Shown one piece after another: positions 50,136 through 59,148 of a stretch of 64,000 nucleotides of DNA. The notes beneath the pieces are model-generated. The model was not told the DNA's origin and did no database searches. It worked only from the letters and a program-made list of their open reading frames with translations. The position numbers were made by a program, and so were the translations under genes. The stretch is from Leptospirales bacterium (GTDB lineage: Bacteria; Spirochaetota; Leptospiria; Leptospirales; Leptonemataceae). Every line of letters begins with the position of its first letter. Position 1 is the first letter of the stretch. The stretch covers positions 1-64,000 of the forward strand of contig JAIBBM010000004.1 in assembly GCA_019694685.1 (NCBI GenBank), in the 5' to 3' direction.

Positions 50136-50828
50136 ATGAGATTCGTATCATCCTTGCTCTTGCTTGCGGCTGCATCCGTAACTCTCATTCCGCTGGGCGC
50201 AGACAACGACCGCGCTCTGGTCCGCAGCCTCATTGGCAGTGCCACTGTGCTCAGAGATGGCAAGACAGAAGCACTGAGAGTGGGCAGCGTAGTCAAAGAC
50301 TCCGATCGCATCAAGACCGGCAGACAAAGCCAGGTGATTGTTTTCTATAAAGGAGTGGAGATTCGTCTACTTGGAGAAACGGATGCTACTCTAGTGTCCC
50401 TTACAAACATGAGTCAGCCCGGAGAAGTCAGTGTAACCAAAGGATTCGGCTGGTTTAGAGTCGATGATCCAACCAAACGAGGTTTCAAAGCATCCACCCC
50501 AACATCGATTGCGGCCGTGCGCGGAACCAAGTTTGCGGTCTCCTACGATGAAAAGGGGAGCACATCTTGCGTTTGCCAGGGAACAGTCGCCACGAGTGCT
50601 GTTGCAGATCCTACAAAAGAGAACCTGGTGACTGCCGGAGGATCGCACGCGTATGCTTCTTCGGGAAATATGGAGTCGCATGATTTCAAGAAGTACTTCA
50701 AGAAACTCAAAGTGGACCGCAGCTTCCAGCAGGAGATCCTCCGGGATGCAAAGCTCAACAGCTGCAAGAGCTGTCATAGAATGACTAATATAGCGACTGA
50801 CAATTCTCAAGATCCTCAAAATTATTGA
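50136..50828 (+). CDS. FecR-domain secreted protein with C-terminal CxxCH
   Basis: 230 residues: signal peptide MRFVSSLLLLAAASVTLIPLGA, then a FecR domain (LIGSATVLRDGKTEALRVGS, IKTGRQSQVIVFYKGVEIRL, GFGWFRVDDPTKRGFKA, TSIAAVRGTKFAVSY). The C-terminal part is basic and ends with SCKSCHRMTN: Cys210-x2-Cys213-His214 with Met216 behind it, the form of a c-type haem site. That is unusual for a FecR protein, and a disulfide or metal site is the alternative. It is 4 bp ahead of an outer-membrane porin gene and probably in one operon with it. ATG 50136 is chosen for the signal peptide. Confidence 0.8.
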   Translation: MRFVSSLLLLAAASVTLIPLGADNDRALVRSLIGSATVLRDGKTEALRVGSVVKDSDRIKTGRQSQVIVFYKGVEIRLLGETDATLVSLTNMSQPGEVSVTKGFGWFRVDDPTKRGFKASTPTSIAAVRGTKFAVSYDEKGSTSCVCQGTVATSAVADPTKENLVTAGGSHAYASSGNMESHDFKKYFKKLKVDRSFQQEILRDAKLNSCKSCHRMTNIATDNSQDPQNY

Positions 50829-50832
50829 GAAT

Positions 50833-52617
50833 ATGAGGGTTGGTGTAGCTGTTGTTATTCTAATTTTTGCCGGCATGGCTGCAGCCCAGCCTGTCGGCGA
50901 TCCTCAGACCGGCGCGCCAGTACCAGCACAGCCATCGCAGGCTCCTGTACCTTATGAGCAGACAAACCAGCCGGCCGCCCGACCTTCGTCCACACCCGCA
51001 TCGGCAACAACGACTCCTGCCCCACAAACACAGGCCGCGCAGACTCCGGCCGCAGAAGAGGCTCTGCCTGAATCCTGGCTCGATGGATTCAAGTGGAAGG
51101 CTCTCGTCAGACTCAGGCCGGAATCGCGCGGAAATTTTGATTTTGATAAAAAGACGGACGATAACGCAGAGTACGTTGGCCAGAAGATTCAGTTTGGATT
51201 TGAAAAGGATTTCTTCGACGATATGTCGGCTAACGTTGTGGTGCAGGATTCCAGGGTCTGGGGTGGCCAGCCTGGTTCAAAGACTGGAGTTTCCACCGCA
51301 AACGATTCTACTTCCGAATCGACAGACCTTCGCATTGGATGGCTGGAAATGCGCAGCCTTGGCCCATTTGATGTGCGTTTTGGCAGGCAGGTCTTTCGCC
51401 TGGGCGAGGAGAGGCTTGTGGGGGCCGCTGAATGGGGAAATGTTGGACGAAGCTTCGATGGCTTTTCTGTGCGAACGACAAACAGTTTCTACACCGGTCA
51501 GCTGATCGGATCTGTTCTTTCAGAAGAAGACAACGATTTGTCGTCTAACGGCACAAAGGTTGGTCCTTCGAATTCATCTGGCTTTACATTTACTTGCGAT
51601 TCAACTACGACCGTGTGCACAGTCAAAGCGCGCACGGTCAGAGAGCAGGGGGATTCGTATCTTGCCGGCTTCTACAATACATTTACGGCCGGGGAACTTT
51701 TTCAGTTCGAGGCGTATTATCTAGGAGTCTACAAGAAGTGGATTCAAAAAACCAGCCCTCTGGCACTACCGGATGCCGAGTTGATGTCCCAGGATAGAAG
51801 CAAGCAGCGAGACAACCTTCACACGATTGGTGCAAGACTCACCAACCGCATGGGCACCGATAGAAAGGCCCAATGGGAAATTCCAATCGACTGGTCCATA
51901 GAATATGCCTGGCAATCCGGGCCCACCGGAAGGCGCATAGATGCAAGCTGGGATTACTTGAGAGTCACAGTCCCTTCCCCTGCAGGCCCCGTGCGCGCCT
52001 ACACTGAACGAGAGAAATACAATGCATATGCATTCGCCGCGGATGCTGGATACACGATCGCGTCCTTTCTGCGAATCGGAGTTGCTTATAACATCGCCAG
52101 CGGTGATAAGAACCGATCCGATGGAGTGGTCACTACTTTCAACAGCCTTTTTCCAACGAGTCATGGTCTCTATGGCCAGGCAGATCTGGTAAGCTGGCAG
52201 AATATGATTGGCAAATCGATTCAGATGAATCTCATGTTTGGTAAGTTTGGAAAGTTGAAACTCGCGGCCTGGCAAATAGACAAGATGCGTCTCGAAGACG
52301 GCTGGTATGATGGCACAGGCACACTGAAAACAAACGAGTCCACGGAATCCTTTTCGAACACGCGCTTTTCGCCTCTGCAAGACTCATCGGGATATCGTGC
52401 ATCCGCGTATCTGCGAAAGGGTTTGCTAAAAGAATACGACCTTACGTATATTGTTCCCTGGAAAAGAGTTGAAATTGGATTGGGCTACAGCCGAATTCAG
52501 GCCGGAGACTCGATTCGCGAAGCAAAGAACGATACGCTGAACACTACCATTTCGCGCAGGCCTAGATTTGATCCGCGCGCAGATTTCGCGTATCTGATGC
52601 TTACCATGAGTTTCTAG
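50833..52617 (+). CDS. Alginate-export family outer-membrane porin
   Basis: 594 residues: signal peptide (VAVVILIFAGMAAAQ), a Pro/Ala/Thr/Gln-rich linker (residues 20-80), then a beta-barrel of the Alginate_exp family: WKALVRLRPESRGNFDF, QKIQFGFEKDFFDDMSANVV, RIGWLEMRSLGPFDVRFGRQ, LGEERLVGAAEWGNVGRSFD, DGFSVRTTNSF. It ends in ...LMLTMSF, with the C-terminal Phe expected of barrel proteins. It should span the outer membrane; cargo unknown, since no alginate genes are near. It follows the FecR gene closely. Confidence 0.88.
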   Translation: MRVGVAVVILIFAGMAAAQPVGDPQTGAPVPAQPSQAPVPYEQTNQPAARPSSTPASATTTPAPQTQAAQTPAAEEALPESWLDGFKWKALVRLRPESRGNFDFDKKTDDNAEYVGQKIQFGFEKDFFDDMSANVVVQDSRVWGGQPGSKTGVSTANDSTSESTDLRIGWLEMRSLGPFDVRFGRQVFRLGEERLVGAAEWGNVGRSFDGFSVRTTNSFYTGQLIGSVLSEEDNDLSSNGTKVGPSNSSGFTFTCDSTTTVCTVKARTVREQGDSYLAGFYNTFTAGELFQFEAYYLGVYKKWIQKTSPLALPDAELMSQDRSKQRDNLHTIGARLTNRMGTDRKAQWEIPIDWSIEYAWQSGPTGRRIDASWDYLRVTVPSPAGPVRAYTEREKYNAYAFAADAGYTIASFLRIGVAYNIASGDKNRSDGVVTTFNSLFPTSHGLYGQADLVSWQNMIGKSIQMNLMFGKFGKLKLAAWQIDKMRLEDGWYDGTGTLKTNESTESFSNTRFSPLQDSSGYRASAYLRKGLLKEYDLTYIVPWKRVEIGLGYSRIQAGDSIREAKNDTLNTTISRRPRFDPRADFAYLMLTMSF

Positions 52618-52632
52618 CAGTCCGGAGGAAGC

Positions 52633-53379
52633 ATGTCTCTGCCATCTCATCCAGTGCGTCGAGCTCTCTATCGCCTGGTCACCAGTCTGTTTGCTTCTGT
52701 GAGCACGATCCTTCTCAGTGTCTATCAGTGCACACTCGAGTTTGAAGTAGAGGGAGAAGATCACCTTCGCCTTTTGAAGGCGAAGGGAGAAAACTACGTG
52801 GTGGCAGTCTGGCACACATTCGTGGATGCGGCGGTCTTCTGCCTCCACCATCGAAACCTCGTGATCTATTCAGATCATCCGCGCACTCCCGAGTATGAGA
52901 ATAGCTGGACTCATTTTTTTCGCGAGATTGGTTTAAAGACAATCCGCGCTCTTGGATTCGAGGTGCTGGACGCCTCTCTGGGAAAGCAATCAGCGGGAAT
53001 CATAAACTTTATTAAGAAAATACAGAGCGGATCTCCCGCTCTCGTAGCTCCGGACGGTCCTCACGGGCCCATCTACGAATCTAAGCCCGGTGTGCTCTAT
53101 ATGGCGCACAAAGCCAGTTCCGTTGTGGTTCCGGTAGGCGTTGGTTTTTCCAGGCGGATTGTTGGTCCTAACTGGGATGACTTCAATTTGCCTCTTCCGT
53201 TTTCGCGCGTCGCACTTGTGATTGGTGAACCCATCTACCCATCGGATGCTTCGGAGGAAGCGCTCAAAACAAAAGCGCGCGAACTAGAAGAAACCATGGA
53301 TAGACTTTGCTTTCGCGCAAATGAAATCTTGTTTGGACCGGCCTCTAGCGAGGCCGCGCAAGAAAAAGTGTCAGCATAA
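52633..53379 (+). CDS. DUF374 lysophospholipid-acyltransferase-like protein
   Basis: 248 residues. One N-terminal hydrophobic segment (LYRLVTSLFASVSTILLSVY), then VVAVWHTFVDAAVFCL (the H-x3-D variant of the acyltransferase HX4D motif), ALGFEVLDAS, ALVAPDGPHGPIYESKPGVL and VVVPVGVGFSRRI. The DGPHGP block defines DUF374, a branch of the LPLAT/LpxL-like acyltransferases. It probably acylates a lipid or LPS part at the inner membrane. Good ribosome site GGAGG before ATG 52633. Its 3-prime end overlaps the convergent gene by 35 bases. Confidence 0.87.
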   Translation: MSLPSHPVRRALYRLVTSLFASVSTILLSVYQCTLEFEVEGEDHLRLLKAKGENYVVAVWHTFVDAAVFCLHHRNLVIYSDHPRTPEYENSWTHFFREIGLKTIRALGFEVLDASLGKQSAGIINFIKKIQSGSPALVAPDGPHGPIYESKPGVLYMAHKASSVVVPVGVGFSRRIVGPNWDDFNLPLPFSRVALVIGEPIYPSDASEEALKTKARELEETMDRLCFRANEILFGPASSEAAQEKVSA

Positions 53380-53725
53380 TTACGGACCACAGTGTAGTCC
53401 CGAATAGAATGGGAAGTCCAAGCAACAGCAGAATGCTTTTGCCGGAAAAGAAAAGAACCAGAACCAGAGTGACGCTGACTCCAAAAAGAGCAGCCCATAC
53501 ATAAACCTGTGCGCGCGAAATGGGTCTGGATGGACGGCCGCGGTTGAAGAGGCCGCGTTTTCCCTGGCGAGAGTTGGTGCGTCTTTCTGATCTTTCTTCT
53601 TCTGCGATTTCGCGTGGAGTAGAGTCCGGTTGTAAGAAATCAAAGTTGATGTTTCCGCGTCGGAATGCCTTCTGAACGCTGGCTTCCAGTTCCGCGTTTT
53701 CGTGCTGTGGATTTTTTTCGGTCAT
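53345..53725 (-). CDS. Small membrane protein with basic N-terminal domain
   Basis: 126 residues. Charged N-terminal half (HENAELEASVQKAFRRGN, REIAEEERSERRTNSRQGKR), two membrane helices (VYVWAALFGVSVTLVLVLFF, ILLLLGLPILFGTTLWSVIM). No family recognised. The ATG overlaps the stop of the gene at 53722 (ATGA). The two membrane proteins may work together. Confidence 0.65.
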   Translation of the reverse strand: MTEKNPQHENAELEASVQKAFRRGNINFDFLQPDSTPREIAEEERSERRTNSRQGKRGLFNRGRPSRPISRAQVYVWAALFGVSVTLVLVLFFSGKSILLLLGLPILFGTTLWSVIMLTLFLARPR

Positions 53726-54342
53726 TGTTTTTTCTCAGCCATCAGGTTGGCCAGGAGCTTCTGGTATTTTTCCACTTCTCCCTGCAGCATTTCGAATCTT
53801 CGCGCCAGGTAGCCCGTGTAGAGTCCAATGAGCCATACACCTGAAACCTTCAGAACTTCTTTTTGAAATCCTGGAATGTCGAAATTGGGAGCGTATTGAT
53901 AAGCGAGCACCAGAACATACAAAATATTGAACACCAGCACTCCCAGGACGGCGAGCCTCATCCCGTATCGCAGCGCGTTTGAAACTATGATTACGAAATA
54001 TACAAGAAAGAACATGCTTTCGCTTCCGCCTGTGGGAAGAAGGACCAGAGAGACTGCAACGAGATCCGTGACCATGGTGAGATACTTCACTGCAGGATGA
54101 AATGTGCCCTGATCCTTCGCGCGAAGAATGTAGAGAGTCACAGCCAGATTGAGAATGGCGACGAAAGCAGTGACCGCCCCAATGTAATACCAGGAAAAGA
54201 GTCTGTCAGCACCTGGAAGCACTCCTCCATTTTGCAAAAGAGAACCTAGATAGCCGCCAATGAGAACTACCAGCAGCCAGCGCACACCTGCCTTGTTCTT
54301 TTCGTTTTTTAGTTCCCAGGCTGCTTTTTCTGGCTTGATCAT
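53722..54342 (-). CDS. Six-helix membrane protein, sensor-like, no output domain
   Basis: 206 residues with about six membrane helices (WLLVVLIGGYLGSLLQN, YIGAVTAFVAILNLAVTLYI, YLTMVTDLVAVSLVLLPTGG, MFFLVYFVIIVSNALRYGMR, LAVLGVLVFNILYVLVLAYQ, VSGVWLIGLYTGYLARRFEM) and a C-terminal coiled coil (LQGEVEKYQKLLANLMAEKK). The segment SMFFLVYFVIIVSNALRYG resembles the membrane part of certain histidine kinases and GGDEF proteins, but nothing follows the coiled coil. It may be a scaffold or a truncated sensor; function unknown. Confidence 0.7.
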   Translation of the reverse strand: MIKPEKAAWELKNEKNKAGVRWLLVVLIGGYLGSLLQNGGVLPGADRLFSWYYIGAVTAFVAILNLAVTLYILRAKDQGTFHPAVKYLTMVTDLVAVSLVLLPTGGSESMFFLVYFVIIVSNALRYGMRLAVLGVLVFNILYVLVLAYQYAPNFDIPGFQKEVLKVSGVWLIGLYTGYLARRFEMLQGEVEKYQKLLANLMAEKKQ

Positions 54343-54377
54343 CTGTTTGAGTCACTCTTCGCCGCAGATCGTGTCAA

Positions 54378-55889
54378 CTATTCTGCCGGTTTCAATTTCC
54401 AGGTAAACGCAAGCATCAGAATCGCAACGATGCAGGACGCTGCGATGAAACTGAGCGCGCCTGGCCATCCCAGTTCTTTGGATAAAACGCCCAGTGCGAT
54501 TCCTTCTACGAATTTTCCGGTATAGCCCAGGAGTCCGATGAATCCTGCAGCGGCCCCCACAGCTTTCTTCGACGTAAAATCCAGACCTGCCACTCCCAGA
54601 AGCATGACCGGCGGATAGATGAAAAATCCAACTACTCCAAACAAAACAATGTGCACCCAGAGAAATCCAGGAGGCATCACAATCATCCCGAGGAAGGCCA
54701 GGAACACCGGAATCATGCATATCAAACTCACCATGCCTCGTCTTCCGCCTGACTTGTCTGAAATCCATCCAATCAACAGAGTGCTGACGATGGCGCTTGC
54801 TTCAAATGCAAGAGTGCTAAATCCACCTGTCTGCATGCTCGCGCCTTTCGCCTGCTTGAGATAGGTAGGTCCCCAGTCTATGAGGCTGTATCTCACAACG
54901 TATACAAACAGATTTGCAATCGCGAATAGCCAGATGATTTTGTTCGTCAGTACGTTGTTCCACAATATTTCCCACAAGGACAGTTCCTTCTCAAGAGAGA
55001 CGTCATGCGCTGGAATCGCCGCAGACAAGCGCGAAGGTGGACTGGCGCGATTGCCCGGTAGCATTCCGATCACCCAGAAGCAAGCAGGTATGAGAACCAG
55101 ATTCAACATAGTAACCGCTGCCGGAAGCTGTTCGTAGGGAAGCAGAGTATACATGACCGCGCCTGCGATTGCATTTCCTGTCAGAACAGATGCAATCAGT
55201 GCGATGAGGTACTTCGCATTCGACATAGGAGGAAACGCTTCGATGGATCTCAGGCCCACGCTTTGCGGAGTGTCTCGCAGTCGAATCATCAGATACACTG
55301 CGGCAAGAACGGCGAGGATCCCCGGGATATAAAACGCAGATCTCCATCCAAACGCAGATGCGGCAGCGGCAGCAAGTGGTCCAATCAAACCGCCTCCGAT
55401 GTTGTGCGCTATGTTCCAGAATCCAAAAACGGTTCCGCGTTCCGATTTAGAATACCAGTGTCCGAGGGACCGTCCGCACGGAGGCCAGCCTGCTCCCTGA
55501 ACAAATCCATTGAGAGTCCAGAGTCCGAGGTGAATCCAGAAGTTAGACGCCGCTCCAAACAAAAAATTCAGTGCAGCTGATAGAAGGAGGCCTGCCGGCA
55601 TGAATGCCCTTGGATTGGATCTGTCGGAGAGGGCGCCCAGGATGAATTTTCCAATTCCGTATGCGAGACCGGTCGCACCCATGAGCAATCCCATTTGCGC
55701 CGAACTGTAAGTGAGATCGGAAGCGGCTTCAAGAGAGACGATGGGCAGGTTGTTTCTGGTAAAGTAATAGAAAGTATAACCCAGGAACGTCGCTTCTAGA
55801 ATCTGCCAGCGAAGAGGGGCAATTCTGCGATTCTGCTCTTCCACCGGCAGAAGAGGCTGGTGCTCGGCCGGACGAAATGGATTCAGCAT
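54378..55889 (-). CDS. MFS transporter, organophosphate:phosphate antiporter (GlpT/UhpT) type
   Basis: 503 residues, twelve helices. EATFLGYTFYYFTRNNLPIV, LGLLMGATG-like and GIGKFILGALSDRSNPRAF, then NGFVQGAGWPPCGRSLGHWY (the GlpT/UhpT motif NG-x-QG-x-GWPPxGR with the conserved Arg that binds phosphate), FGFWNIAHNIGGGLIGPL, and a matching Arg in VVRYSLIDWGPTYL. Family members exchange phosphate for glycerol 3-phosphate or hexose phosphate. The exact substrate is unknown. Divergent from a PAS gene. Confidence 0.9.
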   Translation of the reverse strand: MLNPFRPAEHQPLLPVEEQNRRIAPLRWQILEATFLGYTFYYFTRNNLPIVSLEAASDLTYSSAQMGLLMGATGLAYGIGKFILGALSDRSNPRAFMPAGLLLSAALNFLFGAASNFWIHLGLWTLNGFVQGAGWPPCGRSLGHWYSKSERGTVFGFWNIAHNIGGGLIGPLAAAAASAFGWRSAFYIPGILAVLAAVYLMIRLRDTPQSVGLRSIEAFPPMSNAKYLIALIASVLTGNAIAGAVMYTLLPYEQLPAAVTMLNLVLIPACFWVIGMLPGNRASPPSRLSAAIPAHDVSLEKELSLWEILWNNVLTNKIIWLFAIANLFVYVVRYSLIDWGPTYLKQAKGASMQTGGFSTLAFEASAIVSTLLIGWISDKSGGRRGMVSLICMIPVFLAFLGMIVMPPGFLWVHIVLFGVVGFFIYPPVMLLGVAGLDFTSKKAVGAAAGFIGLLGYTGKFVEGIALGVLSKELGWPGALSFIAASCIVAILMLAFTWKLKPAE

Positions 55890-55986
55890 GCGACATACGA
55901 TGGAACGATTTAGAGCATGTCAACCAACGCCCGGGCTTCAGAGAAAAAAGATTGCACTTTGTCCGCTGAATGTTCCATTGATAGAG

Positions 55987-56445
55987 ATGGCCGGGAAACG
56001 AACAGCGGACGAGCAGCACATCGCTGAGCTCGAAAGAACTCTCGAAGCGATCAGGCGCAAGGATCGTTTGATGACCGAGAGCCAGTCTACGGTCAGCAGA
56101 ATTCTATTGAATGCGCCTGTGATGATTTACGTTTACGATCTAGTGGATAAGAGAAACGTTTACATCAACCGCGAAGCCACGGACTTTCTAGGATATTCAT
56201 CGGATCAAATTCGCGACCTCGGGCCGGACCTTCTTTCCACTCTGATTCATCCGGAAGATCTTCCTCGCGCGATTGCGCATCACAATCGTTTGCTCGGTGC
56301 CACGGGCCCTTTGAAACTCGTGTATCGCATGAAGAACGCAAAAGGAGAATGGAGGAATTTCCTATCCTGCGATACTCCTTTCGAAACAGAACCCGGAGAA
56401 CAGACCCGGTTCATTCTTGGATGCGTTCAGGAAATGCCAGACTAA
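55987..56445 (+). CDS. Stand-alone PAS-domain protein
   Basis: 152 residues. An N-terminal coiled coil (EQHIAELERTLEAIRRKDRL) leads into a PAS fold with PAC tail: RILLNAPVMIYVYDLVDKRN, VYINREATDFLGYSSDQI, IHPEDLPRAIAHHNRLL, LKLVYRMKNAKGEWRNF. No output domain follows, as the gene stops shortly after the PAS. It could be a single-domain sensor or a dimerising partner of another signalling protein. ATG 55987 (AGAG before it) is used; a frame from 55888 overlaps the transporter promoter region. Confidence 0.75.
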   Translation: MAGKRTADEQHIAELERTLEAIRRKDRLMTESQSTVSRILLNAPVMIYVYDLVDKRNVYINREATDFLGYSSDQIRDLGPDLLSTLIHPEDLPRAIAHHNRLLGATGPLKLVYRMKNAKGEWRNFLSCDTPFETEPGEQTRFILGCVQEMPD

Positions 56446-56450
56446 CTTCT

Positions 56451-57542
56451 CTAGTTGCAGTTTCCTTTCATCTGCTTCACCCATTCGCGTACCAGGCTCA
56501 ATCCCTCTTTGTGGAGAAGGCTTCTTGCCAGTTCGGGCATTCTGATTCCAGCCTCCGTTGAAGTCATGCGATGAATCAGAATAGAAGAATCCGGATTTCC
56601 AGGCACAATGTCATAGTCCATATTCGCAGACGCGCGACCGGCTGCAGTTGGCGATTTGCAAACACCGAATCTGTGTGGTTCCTGATTTTCCAAACTCAAA
56701 ATCAAACCGGATTGATTCGCTGGCCCATATTCTATGTGGCAATGCGCGCAGTTAACGTCGAGATACGCGCGTGCTCTTTCTTCGACTGTTCCTGTTTGCG
56801 GATCATTCCATACTGCATTTCGCACAACAACTGCATCCGCGGGGACATTGAGAATTCCAGACTTCTTCCAATGCTCGATCTGGTTTTCTGGACCGCCTTT
56901 GTACGCGTAGACTTTGTTGAGCTGACGCGCTTTTGGTCCAATCGGCGTCATGACTTTGTCTTCGCCGCGTCTGGCTGAATGACAGCCCGAGCACTGTCCC
57001 TGGTTTGGAACTGAATACTTAAATGCGATTGGTTTTCCGTCCATATCGAAAGACTGAACGTTTGAGTCTCCGCCTGTGATCTCGAGCGTTGCTTCCGTTC
57101 CTTCCTTGTTCCAGATATAGGGCAGACCGACCCATCCGTCTGATGTGTGCACGAGCAATCTGGTTTCAATTACATGATTCTCTTTCATCGACGGAAAGTC
57201 AGACGATTCCACTGCACCTGCCTTTCTGGGGTAATAGAATGTTTTGGAGAGAATGGTTCCTACGGGCAAATTCAGAACACCGATCTTTGTGTATTCGGCT
57301 GACTTTCCAGGCGGCACGTAGACTGTGCGAAATTTGCGCGCATAGTCTGAAAAAAGTGGGCTGTTTAGATCGTACGGAATGAGGCCCGCTGCCATAGTCA
57401 GATTCTCTCCGGATCGAACGAAGAGTTTCCAGTCTGACAACTTCGCGGGGAAGTTGTCATCGTAGAACTGAACACCATCTGATTTCTTGCATCCAGTCGC
57501 GGAAAACGCCGCCACCAGCAGCACCAGAGCGATCGCTTTCAA
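56451..57542 (-). CDS. SO2930-family diheme c-type cytochrome (TIGR03806-type lipoprotein)
   Basis: 363 residues. Lipobox VAAFSATGC. Two CxxCH sites: CSGCH (184-188) and CAHCH (265-269). The stretch AGLIPYDLNSPLFSDYARK, then TFYYPRKAGA and NQGQCSGCHSARRGEDKVMT, is typical of the HNE_0200/SO2930 family, which almost always occurs beside a beta-helix protein, as it does here. Periplasmic or outer-membrane-linked electron carrier; its partner and role are not known. TTG start overlapping the upstream stop as TTGA. Confidence 0.88.
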   Translation of the reverse strand: MKAIALVLLVAAFSATGCKKSDGVQFYDDNFPAKLSDWKLFVRSGENLTMAAGLIPYDLNSPLFSDYARKFRTVYVPPGKSAEYTKIGVLNLPVGTILSKTFYYPRKAGAVESSDFPSMKENHVIETRLLVHTSDGWVGLPYIWNKEGTEATLEITGGDSNVQSFDMDGKPIAFKYSVPNQGQCSGCHSARRGEDKVMTPIGPKARQLNKVYAYKGGPENQIEHWKKSGILNVPADAVVVRNAVWNDPQTGTVEERARAYLDVNCAHCHIEYGPANQSGLILSLENQEPHRFGVCKSPTAAGRASANMDYDIVPGNPDSSILIHRMTSTEAGIRMPELARSLLHKEGLSLVREWVKQMKGNCN

Positions 57543-58780
57543 TCACGCACTCCCGGAATGCGATTGGGGGAAAGCGCAGGATGAGAGCAGTTGTGGACTG
57601 CAAGATCTCGTTTGATATCGCTCATGTTGTTTGCCGCATCAAAATTTCCGAAATCGGCATTGCCGTTGTCGCGAATGCAGATCTGTGCATCCGGTGTAAG
57701 TTTGCGATCTGGAAACCTGGCTTTATTTACAATTCCATCCCAGAGAACCTGAGGGAATGGTTTGCCCAGCTTCGCACGAAGACCTGCGACTGCCACTCTG
57801 GATGCAAGGCTGTTTCCACCGGTAGGATCGACTCCACCGCCGGTGATCGTGTTGTTATGAACATGAATGGCTTCCGGGTATGGATCGTAATTTTTGTCTT
57901 TGATTGGTTTTTCTGTAACGAGGTAGCTAACGATCAGAACGTTTGTTGTGATGTTGTCTTTGATTGTGTTCTCGAATGCTTCTATGTTGTCGTTCGCCAT
58001 GATCATGAATCCAGTACCGGTTGGAACCATGGCTACAATGTTCCCGGATGGAGCGAAGTTCTTCAGATTGTTGGACACGATTTGGTTCTTGAAGATGCGC
58101 GTATTCTTTCCGCCCTGCACAGGTAGATCTGGCAGATCGAACACCAGGATTCCACCTGTGTTGTTCGTAGAAGTGTTTTCGTACACGTCTGCGAAAGTTG
58201 AATTTTCGATTTCAATTCCCGCCACATTCATTTCTGCGCGATTGCGTCGCACGATGATGTTCTTTGACTGGCCTACGTAAATGCCCGCGTCGGAAGCACC
58301 AATCGCAACTGATTCTTCAATGAGCACGTTTTCGCACTGCACTGGATAGATGCCGTAGGCTCCGTTTGTCTCTTTCGCGCCTTCTGTCCATTCTGTCTTG
58401 ATTCTGCGAAACGTGACATTCTTTGCGCCGGTTACTTTGATGGCGTCCTTGGTGGTGTCTTGAATGGTCAGATCTTCGATCAGGAAGTCGCCCTGCGAAA
58501 CCATGATTCCAGCTGCGCCTTCTGTTTGTCCCTTGAATGAAAGGATGGTCTTGTCCATTCCCGCCCCGCGAATTGTGACTCCTTTTTCTGAGAGAGTCAT
58601 TCCCTTATCCAGGTGGAAAGTTCCTGCCGGAAGTTCTATGACTGACCCTGGTTTCGCAGTCAGTAAGCTTTCCTGGAGTTTCTTCTGAAAATTGGCTTCG
58701 TCGGGTGAGATGACGGTGGCCGGTTTTTTGCAATGAATTGCCGCAAGGCCTGCACAAAGTACGAGTAGCAAAGTTCGCAT
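57539..58780 (-). CDS. Parallel beta-helix lipoprotein (TIGR03805-type)
   Basis: 413 residues. Lipobox VLCAGLAAIHC. The body is a right-handed beta-helix: SVIELPAGTFHLDKGMTLSE, GVTIRGAGMDKTILSFKGQ, DFLIEDLTIQDTTKDAIKV, NIIVRRNRAEMNVAGIEIE, VYENTSTNNTGGILVFDLPD. The latter part (AGLRAKLGKPFPQVLWDGIV) is a family-specific end. This family and the diheme cytochrome family are found together, and their genes overlap here. Surface or periplasmic; the ligand is unknown. ATG 58780 has GGGGGA before it. Confidence 0.88.
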   Translation of the reverse strand: MRTLLLVLCAGLAAIHCKKPATVISPDEANFQKKLQESLLTAKPGSVIELPAGTFHLDKGMTLSEKGVTIRGAGMDKTILSFKGQTEGAAGIMVSQGDFLIEDLTIQDTTKDAIKVTGAKNVTFRRIKTEWTEGAKETNGAYGIYPVQCENVLIEESVAIGASDAGIYVGQSKNIIVRRNRAEMNVAGIEIENSTFADVYENTSTNNTGGILVFDLPDLPVQGGKNTRIFKNQIVSNNLKNFAPSGNIVAMVPTGTGFMIMANDNIEAFENTIKDNITTNVLIVSYLVTEKPIKDKNYDPYPEAIHVHNNTITGGGVDPTGGNSLASRVAVAGLRAKLGKPFPQVLWDGIVNKARFPDRKLTPDAQICIRDNGNADFGNFDAANNMSDIKRDLAVHNCSHPALSPNRIPGVRD

Positions 58781-58884
58781 GGTTCCCCCCTGGTTTTGGG
58801 CAGAGCCTGGGGGCCTCCGGAGATGGTTCAAGTTGTTTTCCCGTTTTCACTTGACCTGCCGGGTGCCGCCCTTTCTTTTCAGGT

Positions 58885-59148
58885 ATGGCTGCCCGCAGAG
58901 ACGACGAACATGAACTCGACGATATTACGCTCCTGAACGTACATCGTTATCCAGATTCTGTTCCAGCATCCATCGTTGCCTCCGTGCGCAATTCCAAGGC
59001 AGCGCAGAAGAGACTCGAAGAACTTCTCAAAGGGATGGCAGGCGGTCGCCGCAGTCGTGTGGAAGTTCCGGTTCCAGAAGGACAGCAATCACCCGCACCA
59101 GAAGCTACTTCGAGCCTGCGCGATTTGATAAAGAAGTTCATTCCTTGA
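58885..59148 (+). CDS. Small cytoplasmic protein, unknown
   Basis: 87 residues, charged. ELDDITLLNVHRYPDSVPAS and NSKAAQKRLEELLKGMAGGR, then a Pro/Glu-rich stretch and a C-terminal helix (SLRDLIKKFIP). No family recognised. It overlaps the hom start (TTGA), so it is co-transcribed with hom and may be a regulator or partner. No membrane segment. Confidence 0.55.
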   Translation: MAARRDDEHELDDITLLNVHRYPDSVPASIVASVRNSKAAQKRLEELLKGMAGGRRSRVEVPVPEGQQSPAPEATSSLRDLIKKFIP

